A program made the translations under genes and the position numbers. This document shows, one piece after another, positions 38,683-46,085 of a stretch of DNA of 64,000 nucleotides. The notes under the pieces are model-generated. The model worked only from the letters and a program-made list of their open reading frames with translations. It had not been told where the DNA came from and searched no databases. The stretch's first letter is position 1; each line of letters opens with the position of its first letter. The stretch spans positions 113,901 through 177,900 of the forward strand of contig NZ_JABBND010000016.1 in assembly GCF_012933465.1 (NCBI RefSeq). Direction: 5' to 3'. Source of the stretch: Actinomycetospora sp. TBRC 11914 (GTDB lineage Bacteria; Actinomycetota; Actinomycetes; Mycobacteriales; Pseudonocardiaceae).

Positions 38683-39009
38683 TCAGAGGACCTTGAGGTG
38701 GTTGTCGTTGAGCACGTTGTTGTGCGACAGCACGTCGCAGACGTTGAGCCCGATCGCGCCCTGGGCGTCGTTGAGCAGCCCGCCGACGTTCTTCGAGCTG
38801 CCGGTCTCGCCCTGGAAGCTGTTGGAGCAGCCCGACGAGTCCTTCGACGCGTGCCACGAGTGGTGGTGCGACGAGGAGGAGTGGCTCTGGTGGTCGCCGC
38901 CGTTGCCGCCGTCGCCGGGGTCGTCGCCCGCGAACGCGGCGCCCGCGGTCGAGGCCAGACCGGCGCCGATGATCGCGGTGGTCAGCACGGTCTTACGGAT
39001 CATGGACAC
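38683..39009 (-). CDS. chaplin-like secreted His-rich protein 3
   Basis: A 108-residue preprotein with signal MSMIRKTVLTTAIIGAGLAS and cleavage after G-A-A-F-A. The mature N-terminus is H- and S-rich (H-Q-S-H-S-S-S-S-H-H-H-S-W-H). The core G-C-S-N-S-F-Q-G-E-T-G-S-S-K-N then L-L-N-D-A-Q-G-A-I-G-L-N-V-C defines subfamily B (genes 3, 4, 5), with 29 residues between the Cys. It ends N-D-N-H-L-K-V-L. It is the only copy without the CGTGAC-N16/17-CGTT pattern upstream. Confidence 0.75.
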   Translation of the reverse strand: MSMIRKTVLTTAIIGAGLASTAGAAFAGDDPGDGGNGGDHQSHSSSSHHHSWHASKDSSGCSNSFQGETGSSKNVGGLLNDAQGAIGLNVCDVLSHNNVLNDNHLKVL

Positions 39010-39076
39010 GCTGCGCTTCTTTCTCCTGCTCGCGATAGATGGGTGGTGCTGCCGCCCGTGTCGGGCGGGGCCGCCC

Positions 39077-39109
39077 CGCCGGCCGGACCTGGGAGGGGTC
39101 CGGCCGGCG
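39077..39109 (-). terminator. hairpin downstream of chaplin-like gene 4
   Basis: Perfect 13-bp stem CGCCGGCCGGACC / GGTCCGGCCGGCG with a 7-nt loop, about 104 bp after the gene 4 stop and before gene 3. It is further from the stop than in the other copies. Confidence 0.65.
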
Positions 39110-39212
39110 TGGCGAGCGCTCGAACGTCAGGTCGACGTGCTCCCCGCCACCACGTCCCGGCATCCGGGGGTCGCCGGGGCCTGGTGGCTCGGGGGTCGAC
39201 CGACGGCGTCGA

Positions 39213-39503
39213 TCAGAGGCCGCCGAGGAGGTCGATCGAGTTGCCGTTCGCGATGTTGTTGTGCGACAGGACGTCGCAGACGTTCGCGCCGATCGCGCCC
39301 TGGCTGTCGTTCAGGGCCCCGATGAAGTTCTTCGAGTTGCCGGTCTTGCCCTGGAACGAGTTGCTGCAGCCGCTGCTGCTGCTCTTGTGCTCGCTCTTGT
39401 GGCTGTCGTGGCCGCAGTCGGTGGCGAACGCCGAGCCGGCGGTCGTCGCGAGGCCCGCGCCGATGATGGCGGTCGTCAGGACGGTCTTGCGGAAGGTCGA
39501 CAC
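39213..39503 (-). CDS. chaplin-like secreted His-rich protein 4
   Basis: A 96-residue preprotein. GTG start with GGGGAG upstream, signal VSTFRKTVLTTAIIGAGLAT, cleavage after G-S-A-F-A. The mature part has an extra early Cys (T-D-C-G-H-D-S-H), so three Cys in total, then the subfamily B core with 29 residues between the paired Cys. It ends I-D-L-L-G-G-L. The signal peptide is almost identical to that of gene 5, which indicates recent duplication. Confidence 0.75.
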   Translation of the reverse strand: MSTFRKTVLTTAIIGAGLATTAGSAFATDCGHDSHKSEHKSSSSGCSNSFQGKTGNSKNFIGALNDSQGAIGANVCDVLSHNNIANGNSIDLLGGL

Positions 39504-39594
39504 GCTTACTCCCCTGTGGTCGATCGCGCGATCGGGTCGGATCGCACTGTGCGTCGGTCGCGGCGCACGGGCGGCGGCACGACTCGGTGACATC

Positions 39595-39621
39595 AACGCC
39601 TCGATCGAGTGAAGGTCACGG
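39595..39621 (-). promoter_or_regulatory. CGTGAC-N16-CGTT promoter-like motif for chaplin-like gene 4
   Basis: Minus-strand CCGTGACC-N15-CGTT, about 92 bp before the start codon. The surrounding 40 bp are strongly conserved with the gene 5 upstream region. Confidence 0.7.
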
Positions 39622-39727
39622 TCGGGTCGCGGAGTTTGCGTCACCGGCCGACGGAATCGACGCTGAGCAGGAGAAATACGGCAGAGGACCACCCGTTCGG
39701 AGCAGTGGGCCGGCCCCGGACACACGA

Positions 39728-39773
39728 ACGGGTCGGTGCACCGGGACGAGGAGTCCCGGCCGCACCGACCCGT
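39728..39773 (-). terminator. two-tier hairpin downstream of chaplin-like gene 5
   Basis: The outer stem ACGGGTCGGTGC pairs with GCACCGACCCGT, and the inner stem CGGGAC pairs with GTCCCG. It starts 22 bp after the gene 5 stop. Confidence 0.75.
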
Positions 39774-39794
39774 GGTGGGGCGTCGGAGCTGCGC

Positions 39795-40145
39795 TCAGCC
39801 CACGCCGCCGGGCAGCTCGGGCGCCGTCGGCGGCGCGGGCAGCGTGGTGGTGCTCCCGCCGACGCGCAGGGTGTTGCCGTTGAGGACGTTGTTGTGGCTC
39901 AGCACGTCGCAGACGTTCAGCCCGATCGCGCCCTGGCTGTCGTTGAGGAGGCTGAAGGCGTTCGCCGAGTCGCCGGTCTCGCCGACGAAGGAGTTGCTGC
40001 AGCCGCCGCCGGCGGAGTGCGAGGACTTCTCGTGGCCGCCGTGGCTCTCGTGCTGGCTGTCGTGCGCGAGCGCGGAGCCGGCGGTGGAGGCGAGGCCCGC
40101 GCCGATGATCGCGGTCGTGAGGACGGTCTTGCGGAAGGTCGACAC
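39795..40145 (-). CDS. chaplin-like secreted His-rich protein 5
   Basis: A 116-residue preprotein from GTG 40145; the frame extends 13 codons further without a better start. Signal VSTFRKTVLTTAIIGAGLAS, cleavage after G-S-A-L-A. The mature part begins H-D-S-Q-H-E-S-H-G-G-H-E and then shows the subfamily B core with G-C-S-N-S-F-V-G-E-T-G and G-A-I-G-L-N-V-C-D-V-L-S-H-N-N. A Pro/Ala-rich tail of about 25 residues follows. Confidence 0.75.
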   Translation of the reverse strand: MSTFRKTVLTTAIIGAGLASTAGSALAHDSQHESHGGHEKSSHSAGGGCSNSFVGETGDSANAFSLLNDSQGAIGLNVCDVLSHNNVLNGNTLRVGGSTTTLPAPPTAPELPGGVG

Positions 40146-40235
40146 CTGGGTACCCCCTGATCGGTGGCGCGCGGCCGAATCCACCGCACGCTGCGTCGGT
40201 CGGACGCAGTGGTTGCGCCCCGACCCGGTGAGACC

Positions 40236-40262
40236 AACGGCCCGATCGGGTGAAGGTCACGG
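40236..40262 (-). promoter_or_regulatory. CGTGAC-N16-CGTT promoter-like motif for chaplin-like gene 5
   Basis: Minus-strand CCGTGACC-N15-CGTT, about 91 bp before the start codon. GTGATCTGGCCGTGACC just upstream adds a second GTGA at 11-bp spacing. Confidence 0.7.
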
Positions 40263-40304
40263 CCAGATCACAAAAAAGACGGATCGGGCCGTGCACAGAC
40301 GACG

Positions 40305-40354
40305 ACGGGCCGGCACCCGCGCGGGACGTCGTGTCCCGTGGGGTGCCGGCCCGT
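40305..40354 (-). terminator. two-tier hairpin downstream of chaplin-like gene 6
   Basis: The outer 14-bp stem ACGGGCCGGCACCC pairs with GGGTGCCGGCCCGT, and the inner stem CGGGAC pairs with GTCCCG. It starts 36 bp after the stop. Confidence 0.75.
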
Positions 40355-40389
40355 GGTCGGCGTGGGGCGGAGGCCCCGTGACCGTCAGG

Positions 40390-40746
40390 TCACAGCGGCA
40401 GCCCGGCGTCCGGCGTGGACGACAGCAGCGACACGTGGATGTTGTTGAGCAGCTTGTTGTCGTCGAGCACGTGGCAGACGTTGACCGGCACGGCCACGTT
40501 GTCGCCGCCGGCGACGTCCGCGAGGGCCCCGCCCTTCGTCGCGCTGAACTGCTTGACGCCGTTGTCGCAGGACGTCGACTTGTCGTGGTCCCACGAGCCG
40601 TGGTGGCCGTGGCTGTGGCTGTGGCCGTCGTCCCAGTTGTGGCCGCCGTCGCCCGGGTCGTCGCCCGCGAAGGCGGCGCCCGTCATGGAGCCGAGGCCGG
40701 CACCGACGATGGCGGTCGCCAGGACGGTCTTGCGCAACATCGACAC
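40390..40746 (-). CDS. chaplin-like secreted His-rich protein 6
   Basis: A 118-residue preprotein. GTG start with GGAGAG 8 bp upstream; signal MLRKTVLATAIVGAGLGS after V-S, cleavage after G-A-A-F-A. The mature part is the most His-rich (H-N-W-D-D-G-H-S-H-S-H-G-H-H-G-S-W-D-H). The subfamily A core has two Cys 30 residues apart and G-G-D-N-V-A-V-P-V-N-V-C-H-V-L-D-D-N. First gene of the array in the direction of transcription. Confidence 0.75.
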   Translation of the reverse strand: MSMLRKTVLATAIVGAGLGSMTGAAFAGDDPGDGGHNWDDGHSHSHGHHGSWDHDKSTSCDNGVKQFSATKGGALADVAGGDNVAVPVNVCHVLDDNKLLNNIHVSLLSSTPDAGLPL

Positions 40747-40812
40747 GATCTTCTCTCCAGGGGTCCCAGGTGTTCCGGACCCGCGCACGGATCCGACTGT
40801 CACGAGGGCCCC

Positions 40813-40839
40813 AACGGGGCCGTCCGGGGCAGGTCACGG
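40813..40839 (-). promoter_or_regulatory. CGTGAC-N16-CGTT promoter-like motif for chaplin-like gene 6
   Basis: Minus-strand CCGTGACC-N15-CGTT, about 67 bp before the start codon. Confidence 0.65.
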
Positions 40840-40906
40840 CCGCCGGCGATACTTCATTCGTTCGAGCGGTTCGAGCTGTACGGACTCAAGCATTAGGCCG
40901 AATGCC

Positions 40907-41851
40907 CTAACGGGTGACCCGCCGGACCACCCCGACGACGACCGACGCCAGCTCGCTCCCCGCGTCCTCCTGGAGGAAGTGGCCCGCCCCGCGCAGGACC
41001 GCGTGGCCGGGATCGTCACCTCCACCCGCCCCGGCCCCGCGCACGTGCTCGCGCAGCGCGGGCGCCATCGGGCCGGTGATCGGGTCGGAGTCGGAGAACG
41101 CCACGACGAAGGGCCGGGGGTAGTCGGCCAGGGCCGCCCATGCCGCCCGGTTGGCCTCGGTCTCCGGGTCGTCGGGGCGCGTGGGGACCAGCAGCGGCAT
41201 CGCCCGCGGGCCCGCCTTGTACGACTCGTCGGGGAAGGGGGCGTCGTAGGCCGCGCGGGCGCCCGGGGTGAGGCCGCGGGCGCACCCGGCGGCGACGAGA
41301 CGCCCGACGTCGAGGGTCTCGGCCCGTTCCACGGCGCGGCGGAAGCGCCACCACGGCTCGGGCATGTCGGTGTCGCCGGTCGGCAGCCCGGTGTTGGCCG
41401 CGACGACCGCCCGGAAGCGCTCGGGCGCCGACGCCACCAGCCGCAGCCCGATCAGCCCGCCCCAGTCCTGCCCGAGGAGGACGAGGTCGTCGAGACCCAG
41501 GCCCTCGAACACGGTCTCGCGCACCCACTCGACGTGGCGGGCGTAGGAGTGGTCGGCGACCTCGGCGGGCTTGTCCGAGCGCCCGAAGCCCACGAGGTCG
41601 ACCGCGACCGCCCGCACCCCGGCGCCGGCCAGCGCGTCGAGGACGTGGCGGTACAGGTAGGACCACGTCGGCTCGCCGTGGAGCAGCAGCACCGTCGGGC
41701 CGGCGTCGGGACCGTCCGGCCCGATCCCGTAGGTGGCCACCCGGAGCCGCTCCGGGCCGCCGTCGGGATCGGCGACCTCGACGTGGCGGGGAGGATGGCC
41801 GAAGCCCTCGAGGTCGGAGAACCGCTCGTCCGGGGTCCGCAGCACGCGCAC
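40907..41851 (-). CDS. haloalkane dehalogenase-like alpha/beta hydrolase
   Basis: A 314-residue alpha/beta hydrolase with the signature of haloalkane dehalogenase subfamily I. It has L-L-L-H-G-E-P-T-W-S-Y-L-Y-R at the oxyanion region, the nucleophile Asp in G-Q-D-W-G-G followed by the halide-binding Trp, a late Asp in F-S-D-S-D-P-I, and the catalytic His in G-A-G-H-F-L-Q-E-D. It would hydrolyse carbon-halogen bonds of haloalkanes. Close relatives also include epoxide hydrolases, but G-Q-D-W-G-G favours a dehalogenase. It stands alone. Confidence 0.8.
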   Translation of the reverse strand: MRVLRTPDERFSDLEGFGHPPRHVEVADPDGGPERLRVATYGIGPDGPDAGPTVLLLHGEPTWSYLYRHVLDALAGAGVRAVAVDLVGFGRSDKPAEVADHSYARHVEWVRETVFEGLGLDDLVLLGQDWGGLIGLRLVASAPERFRAVVAANTGLPTGDTDMPEPWWRFRRAVERAETLDVGRLVAAGCARGLTPGARAAYDAPFPDESYKAGPRAMPLLVPTRPDDPETEANRAAWAALADYPRPFVVAFSDSDPITGPMAPALREHVRGAGAGGGDDPGHAVLRGAGHFLQEDAGSELASVVVGVVRRVTR

Positions 41852-41987
41852 GGGTCGAGCGTGCCAGCCGCGGGCCGCCCGCGCTCCCGGAGACCCGGGC
41901 GGGCGTCCCCGAACGGCCTGGTCACCCCGTCACCCCTAGGGTGGGCCGCCCGTACGTGATCACCCGCAGGAGACCCGGAGGCCGACC

Positions 41988-43394
41988 GTGGCCCAGGACA
42001 TCGTCCCGATCACCCTCGCGCTCACCGACGGGGACCTGGTCACCCTCTGGGCTCCGCGCTGGCGCGAGGACGGCGAGGAGTGGGAGGCGTTCCTCGGCGA
42101 CGACGACCACGTCTTCGCCTTCGCCGACGCCGCCGACCTCGCGGCGTGGATCCGCACGAGCGACGCCGACGGGACCCCGCACGACCTCGCCGACCACCCC
42201 GCGTGGGCGGTGGTCGGTGGCCTGTCGGTCGACGAGCTGACCCCCGAGGACATCCAGCGCTACGACGTGATCGGCGCCCCCGAGCTCGTCGCCGACGAGC
42301 CCGACACCTGGTCGGTCGACGACCTCGCCGAGATCACCGCGATGGTCCGGTCGCTCGCCGACGTGTGCGACCTGACCGCGGTCACCGGGATCCTCGACTC
42401 CACCCCGGCGTTCGCCGCCCTGGGCCACGGCGTGGCGGCCTTCGGCGGGCGGGACGGCGCCGCGCTGTGGACCGAGCTCGCGGACGTCGTGGCCGAGCGC
42501 TGGGACGACGTGCTCGACGCCCTCGACGCCCTGGTCCGCGTGCCCGAGGTCGACGCCGAGCTGGCCGCGAAGCTGCGGGCGACGGCGACCCCGCCCGAGG
42601 AGGGCGACCTCGACGCGGCCACCGACGACACCGCCGGCGACACCGGGGACGAGGACGCCCCGCACTCGGGCAGCCGGGAGGACGCCGAGAACCTCCCCGC
42701 CGACCCGGAGGCGGTCGCCACCGACCCGCAGGACTCCGCGGTCGCCGGCCCGCTCGCCGACGCTCCCGACGACGTCCGCGCCGACACGGCGGGCGAGTCG
42801 CTGCGCAGCGACCTCGTCGACGCCGACGAGGAGCCGGCACCCGGGTTCTGGGAGGAGGTGGGGATCGACCCCATCTCGATCCTGTCGAACGAGGGCGAGG
42901 TCGTCACCCTGCGCTGCTTCCTCGACGACGAGCCGGTCTTCCTCGGCCGCGACGGGCGCATCGACGTCTTCCCCAGCGCCCGCGCCCTGCGCACCTGGAT
43001 CGCCGGTGACGGCGCCGACGGCCACGACCTCGCCGAGGTGTCGACCTGGTCCGACGTGATGACGGCGGCCGTGGGCGGCGACCTGGAGATCGAGGTCGCC
43101 CCGGAGAACACCTACGTGCTGCCCGGGCTCGCCGAGGACCTGCTCGAGGGGCCCGAGGCGGTGGACCCCGGCCAGCTCGAGCTCGCCGTCGAACTGCTCC
43201 TCGACGCCGCCGACTGGGCGGGCGACGAGACGACCCGCGACGCGCTCGCCCCGTCGGAGGCGCTCGGGTGGTTGGTCTCGTTCGTCCTGCGCCCCGACCC
43301 CAACCGGCTCACCCCGTCACCGCCCTTCCAGCGCGAATCCACCCGCTGGCGTGAGCTCGAGGACCGATTCCTGGGGCGTCTGCGCCATCCGTGA
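41988..43394 (+). CDS. acidic actinobacterial protein of unknown function
   Basis: A 468-residue, very acidic cytosolic protein (many Asp, Glu and Ala; no membrane span or signal). The N-terminal and C-terminal parts look like diverged repeats of one module: L-A-L-T-D-G-D-L-V-T-L-W..D-D-D-H-V-F-A-F..L-A-A-W-I-R at about 8-60 and I-S-I-L-S-N-E-G-E-V-V-T-L..F-L-G-R-D-G-R-I..L-R-T-W-I-A at about 300-345. A Thr/Asp/Ala linker joins them. Proteins of this kind are sometimes labelled primosomal protein in actinobacterial genomes without experimental support. The GTG follows CGGAGG. Function unknown. Confidence 0.7.
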   Translation: MAQDIVPITLALTDGDLVTLWAPRWREDGEEWEAFLGDDDHVFAFADAADLAAWIRTSDADGTPHDLADHPAWAVVGGLSVDELTPEDIQRYDVIGAPELVADEPDTWSVDDLAEITAMVRSLADVCDLTAVTGILDSTPAFAALGHGVAAFGGRDGAALWTELADVVAERWDDVLDALDALVRVPEVDAELAAKLRATATPPEEGDLDAATDDTAGDTGDEDAPHSGSREDAENLPADPEAVATDPQDSAVAGPLADAPDDVRADTAGESLRSDLVDADEEPAPGFWEEVGIDPISILSNEGEVVTLRCFLDDEPVFLGRDGRIDVFPSARALRTWIAGDGADGHDLAEVSTWSDVMTAAVGGDLEIEVAPENTYVLPGLAEDLLEGPEAVDPGQLELAVELLLDAADWAGDETTRDALAPSEALGWLVSFVLRPDPNRLTPSPPFQRESTRWRELEDRFLGRLRHP

Positions 43395-43552
43395 CCCGTG
43401 TGACGGACGGGGCATCCGGTCGCCTCCTGTTGCCAGGGGCGCGTCCGAACGGGTCATCCGCCCTGGCTAGCCTGCCGGTGCGACGAGTCGGGGTCGACCT
43501 CATCGCCACCCCGAACCCGGACCTGGCCGTCCCCGCAGAGAGTGGGCTCCGC

Positions 43553-44764
43553 GTGATCGACACGAACCAGACCATGTCCTTCGATCGGATGCGCAGCATG
43601 CTCGTCCGGGCCGCGGAGGTCAGGGACAGCGAGCAGCAGCAGATCTTCGACTCGCTCGACGAGATCCACGGCCGGCTCGCCGCGCTCGACGCCCTCGGCG
43701 CCATGCGCAAGCGGCTCGCCGAGGTGCCGGACCGCACCGAGATGAGCGTGCTCGCCGAGCGGCTGGACGAGACGGTCGCGAAGCTCGACGCGCAGGACTC
43801 CGCGGTCTCGTCGCTGGCGCGCCTGGTCGAGGGCCTCGTGGACCGGGTGGCCGACCGGCTCGCCACGCCGTTCGCCCAGCTCGACGGCCGGCTCGACGGC
43901 GTCGCGGGGCGCTTCGAGGGTGTGGCCGGGCGCATGGACGGCCTCGAGGACCGCATCGCCGGGCTGCACAAGCGCCTCGACGACCTCGACAACCGCCTCG
44001 ACCGCCACGAGATGCGCCTCGACCAGCTCCCGGCCTCGATCACCGGCCCGATGCGCGAGCGGCTCGAGTCGACCGAGGCGTCGCTGCGCGGGCAGCTCGA
44101 GGAGACCTCGCAGGCGCTCGCCGCCACGACGCGCTCGCTCTCCGAGGAGATCTCGGGATCGCGCGAGGCGGCGCGGACCGACGCCGAGGCGCTGCGCGGG
44201 CGGTCCGACGAGGGCCTGCGCGACCTCACCGGCCGGCTCGAGGCGCTGACCGACCGGCTCGACGGTGTCGGCGCCCGCGTCGAGGGCGTCGAGAACTCGC
44301 TCACCGGCCGCGTGGACCACGTGCACGGCAGCGTGACCGCCGCCGTCGAGGGGCTGGACACCGCGCTGTCGGGCAAGGTCGAGGGGGTCGAGCGCAGCGT
44401 CGCCGGCCTGCAGGCGCGCGTCGACGGCGTCGAGTCCGCCCTCTCCGACCGGGTCTCCACGGTGGCGTCCTCGCTCGAGGCCTCCCTGGACAAGCTGGAC
44501 GGCACCCTGGTCAACCGGCCCGACCACGAGGCCGTCGTCGCGCTGGTCAACCGCTCCAACGAGGAGTCCGAGCGCCGCCAGGCCGGCCAGCTCGACGAGG
44601 CGCTGTCGACCTTCGCCGAGATCATCCTGGGCTCGGGCGGCCAGCAGCAGGGCCCCGCGCCGCGCCCGGCCGCCCGCCGCAGCTCCCGCAAGCCCGCCCT
44701 GACCGCGGGGCCCAGCCTCAACGGCCACGAGCACCCCGCCGACGACGAGGGCGCGGACGCCTGA
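43553..44764 (+). CDS. coiled-coil protein
   Basis: A protein of about 403 residues, almost entirely alpha-helical heptads rich in Leu, Asp, Arg and Val. It has repeated R-L-D-G-V/D-R-V-E-G-V units (for example LTGRLEALTDRLDGVGARVE), like apolipoprotein- or tropomyosin-type coiled coils. There is no membrane span. The C-terminal 50 residues are basic and disordered. GTG 43553 (V-I-D-T-N-Q-T-M-S-F) is the likely start; the frame is open 54 codons further up with no convincing ribosome site. It could be a cytoskeletal or polar-growth scaffold, which is inference. A strong hairpin follows. Confidence 0.65.
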   Translation: MIDTNQTMSFDRMRSMLVRAAEVRDSEQQQIFDSLDEIHGRLAALDALGAMRKRLAEVPDRTEMSVLAERLDETVAKLDAQDSAVSSLARLVEGLVDRVADRLATPFAQLDGRLDGVAGRFEGVAGRMDGLEDRIAGLHKRLDDLDNRLDRHEMRLDQLPASITGPMRERLESTEASLRGQLEETSQALAATTRSLSEEISGSREAARTDAEALRGRSDEGLRDLTGRLEALTDRLDGVGARVEGVENSLTGRVDHVHGSVTAAVEGLDTALSGKVEGVERSVAGLQARVDGVESALSDRVSTVASSLEASLDKLDGTLVNRPDHEAVVALVNRSNEESERRQAGQLDEALSTFAEIILGSGGQQQGPAPRPAARRSSRKPALTAGPSLNGHEHPADDEGADA

Positions 44765-44780
44765 GTCCCCGCGCACGCGC

Positions 44781-44820
44781 CGAGGGCCCGTCCACCCGAC
44801 ACCGGGTGGGCGGGCCCTCG
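44781..44820 (+). terminator. two-tier hairpin after the coiled-coil gene
   Basis: The outer stem CGAGGGCCCG pairs with CGGGCCCTCG, then a 1-nt mismatch, then the inner stem CCACCC pairs with GGGTGG around GACACC. It starts 17 bp after the stop codon and ends 37 bp before the next gene. Confidence 0.8.
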
Positions 44821-44857
44821 TCGTCGCGGGGCGGGAGCTGGCTAGTGTCGGTGCCCG

Positions 44858-46081
44858 ATGTCCGCGTCGCTGCGCCTCCCGCTCGCCGTCGTCGTCAGCA
44901 CGGTGCTGCTGCTCCTCGGCGCGCTCACCGGCGCCGCGAGCGCCTCGGCCGCCCCCGCCGCGCAGGCGTGCCCCGGCGTGGCCGCGCCCGCACCGCCGGT
45001 CGACGAGTCCGAGGCCCCGCAGCCGGGGCAGTCCGCCCCGGCGCCGCTGCCCGTGCCCGCCCGTCCCGTCGGGGGCGACGCGATGGGGACGTGCGGCACC
45101 GTCGTCCCGAGCGGCGCCCCGGCCCCGCCCGCGGTGGGCGTGCAGTCCTACGTCGTCGCCGACCTCGACTCCGGGGCCGTGCTCGCGGCCCGCGTCCCCC
45201 ACGCCCGGCTGCGCCCCGCCTCGCTGCTCAAGACCCTGACCGGCCTGCTCGTCGCGCAGGACCTGCCGATGGACCAGGTCGTCGTCGGCACCCAGGACGA
45301 CGCGAACCAGGAGGGCACGCGGGTCGGGATCGGGCCGCGCGGGCAGTACACGGTCCGCCAGCTGCTCGACGGCATGCTCATGGCCTCCGGCAACGACATC
45401 GCGCACGCGCTCGCGCTGCGGCTCACCGGCTCCGTCCCGGCCACCGTCGCCCTCATGAACCGCACCGCCACCCAGATCGGGGCGCTGGACACCCGGGCCG
45501 CGACGCCGTCGGGGCTCGACGGGCCGGGCCAGTCCTCGTCGGCCTACGACCTCGCCAGCATCTTCCGGCTCGGCATGCAGCACGAGCCGTTCGCGACGGC
45601 GGTCGGCACCCGGCAGATCACGCTGCCCGGCTGGGGGCCGAACCCGCCGTTCGCGGTGGACAACGACAACAAGCTGCTCGGCGCCTACCCCGGCGCCATC
45701 GGCGGCAAGACCGGGTTCACCGACGACGCCCGCCACACCTACATCGGCGCGGCCCAGCGCGACGGCCGCCGGCTCGTCGTCGTCCTCATGCACGGCGAGC
45801 AGCAGCCCGTGCTCATGTACAAGCAGGGCGAGGCGCTGCTCGACTACGGGTTCTCGCTGCCCCGGGGCGCGTCCGTCGGGCAGCTCACCGCGCCCCCGCC
45901 CGGGACGGCCCTGGGATCGACGGCGGCGGCCGCGTCGCCGGCCGGCACCGCCGCGGCCGACGACGGCGCCGCCTCCCCGACCACCGGCACCACGAACTGG
46001 GAGACGCCGGTCGCGATCGGCGCCGTCGTCGTGCTCGGCCTGGTCGTCCTCGCCGCCCGCGCCCGCCGCCGCTCCCGCTGA
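44858..46081 (+). CDS. D-alanyl-D-alanine carboxypeptidase
   Basis: A 407-residue serine-type D,D-carboxypeptidase (peptidase S11, PBP5-like). Signal peptide at 1-32 and a Pro-rich spacer, then the three active-site motifs: S-L-L-K (in P-A-S-L-L-K-T-L-T), S-G-N (A-S-G-N-D-I-A) and K-T-G (G-G-K-T-G-F-T). A C-terminal membrane anchor (VAIGAVVVLGLVVLAARA) follows a Thr/Ala linker, so it is held on the outer face of the membrane. It trims the terminal D-Ala of peptidoglycan pentapeptide and sets cross-linking. Confidence 0.9.
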   Translation: MSASLRLPLAVVVSTVLLLLGALTGAASASAAPAAQACPGVAAPAPPVDESEAPQPGQSAPAPLPVPARPVGGDAMGTCGTVVPSGAPAPPAVGVQSYVVADLDSGAVLAARVPHARLRPASLLKTLTGLLVAQDLPMDQVVVGTQDDANQEGTRVGIGPRGQYTVRQLLDGMLMASGNDIAHALALRLTGSVPATVALMNRTATQIGALDTRAATPSGLDGPGQSSSAYDLASIFRLGMQHEPFATAVGTRQITLPGWGPNPPFAVDNDNKLLGAYPGAIGGKTGFTDDARHTYIGAAQRDGRRLVVVLMHGEQQPVLMYKQGEALLDYGFSLPRGASVGQLTAPPPGTALGSTAAAASPAGTAAADDGAASPTTGTTNWETPVAIGAVVVLGLVVLAARARRRSR

Positions 46082-46085
46082 GGAC

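Noticed and set aside
37494..40746. True chaplins
   Set aside because: The two-Cys core and P-V-N-V-C are similar, but order of segments, His-rich start and lack of the usual V-I-Q-V-P pattern prevent a firm chaplin assignment.
43391..43552. Upstream start for the coiled-coil gene
   Set aside because: The frame is open, but the first 54 residues show no heptads and no ribosome site; GTG 43553 fits better.
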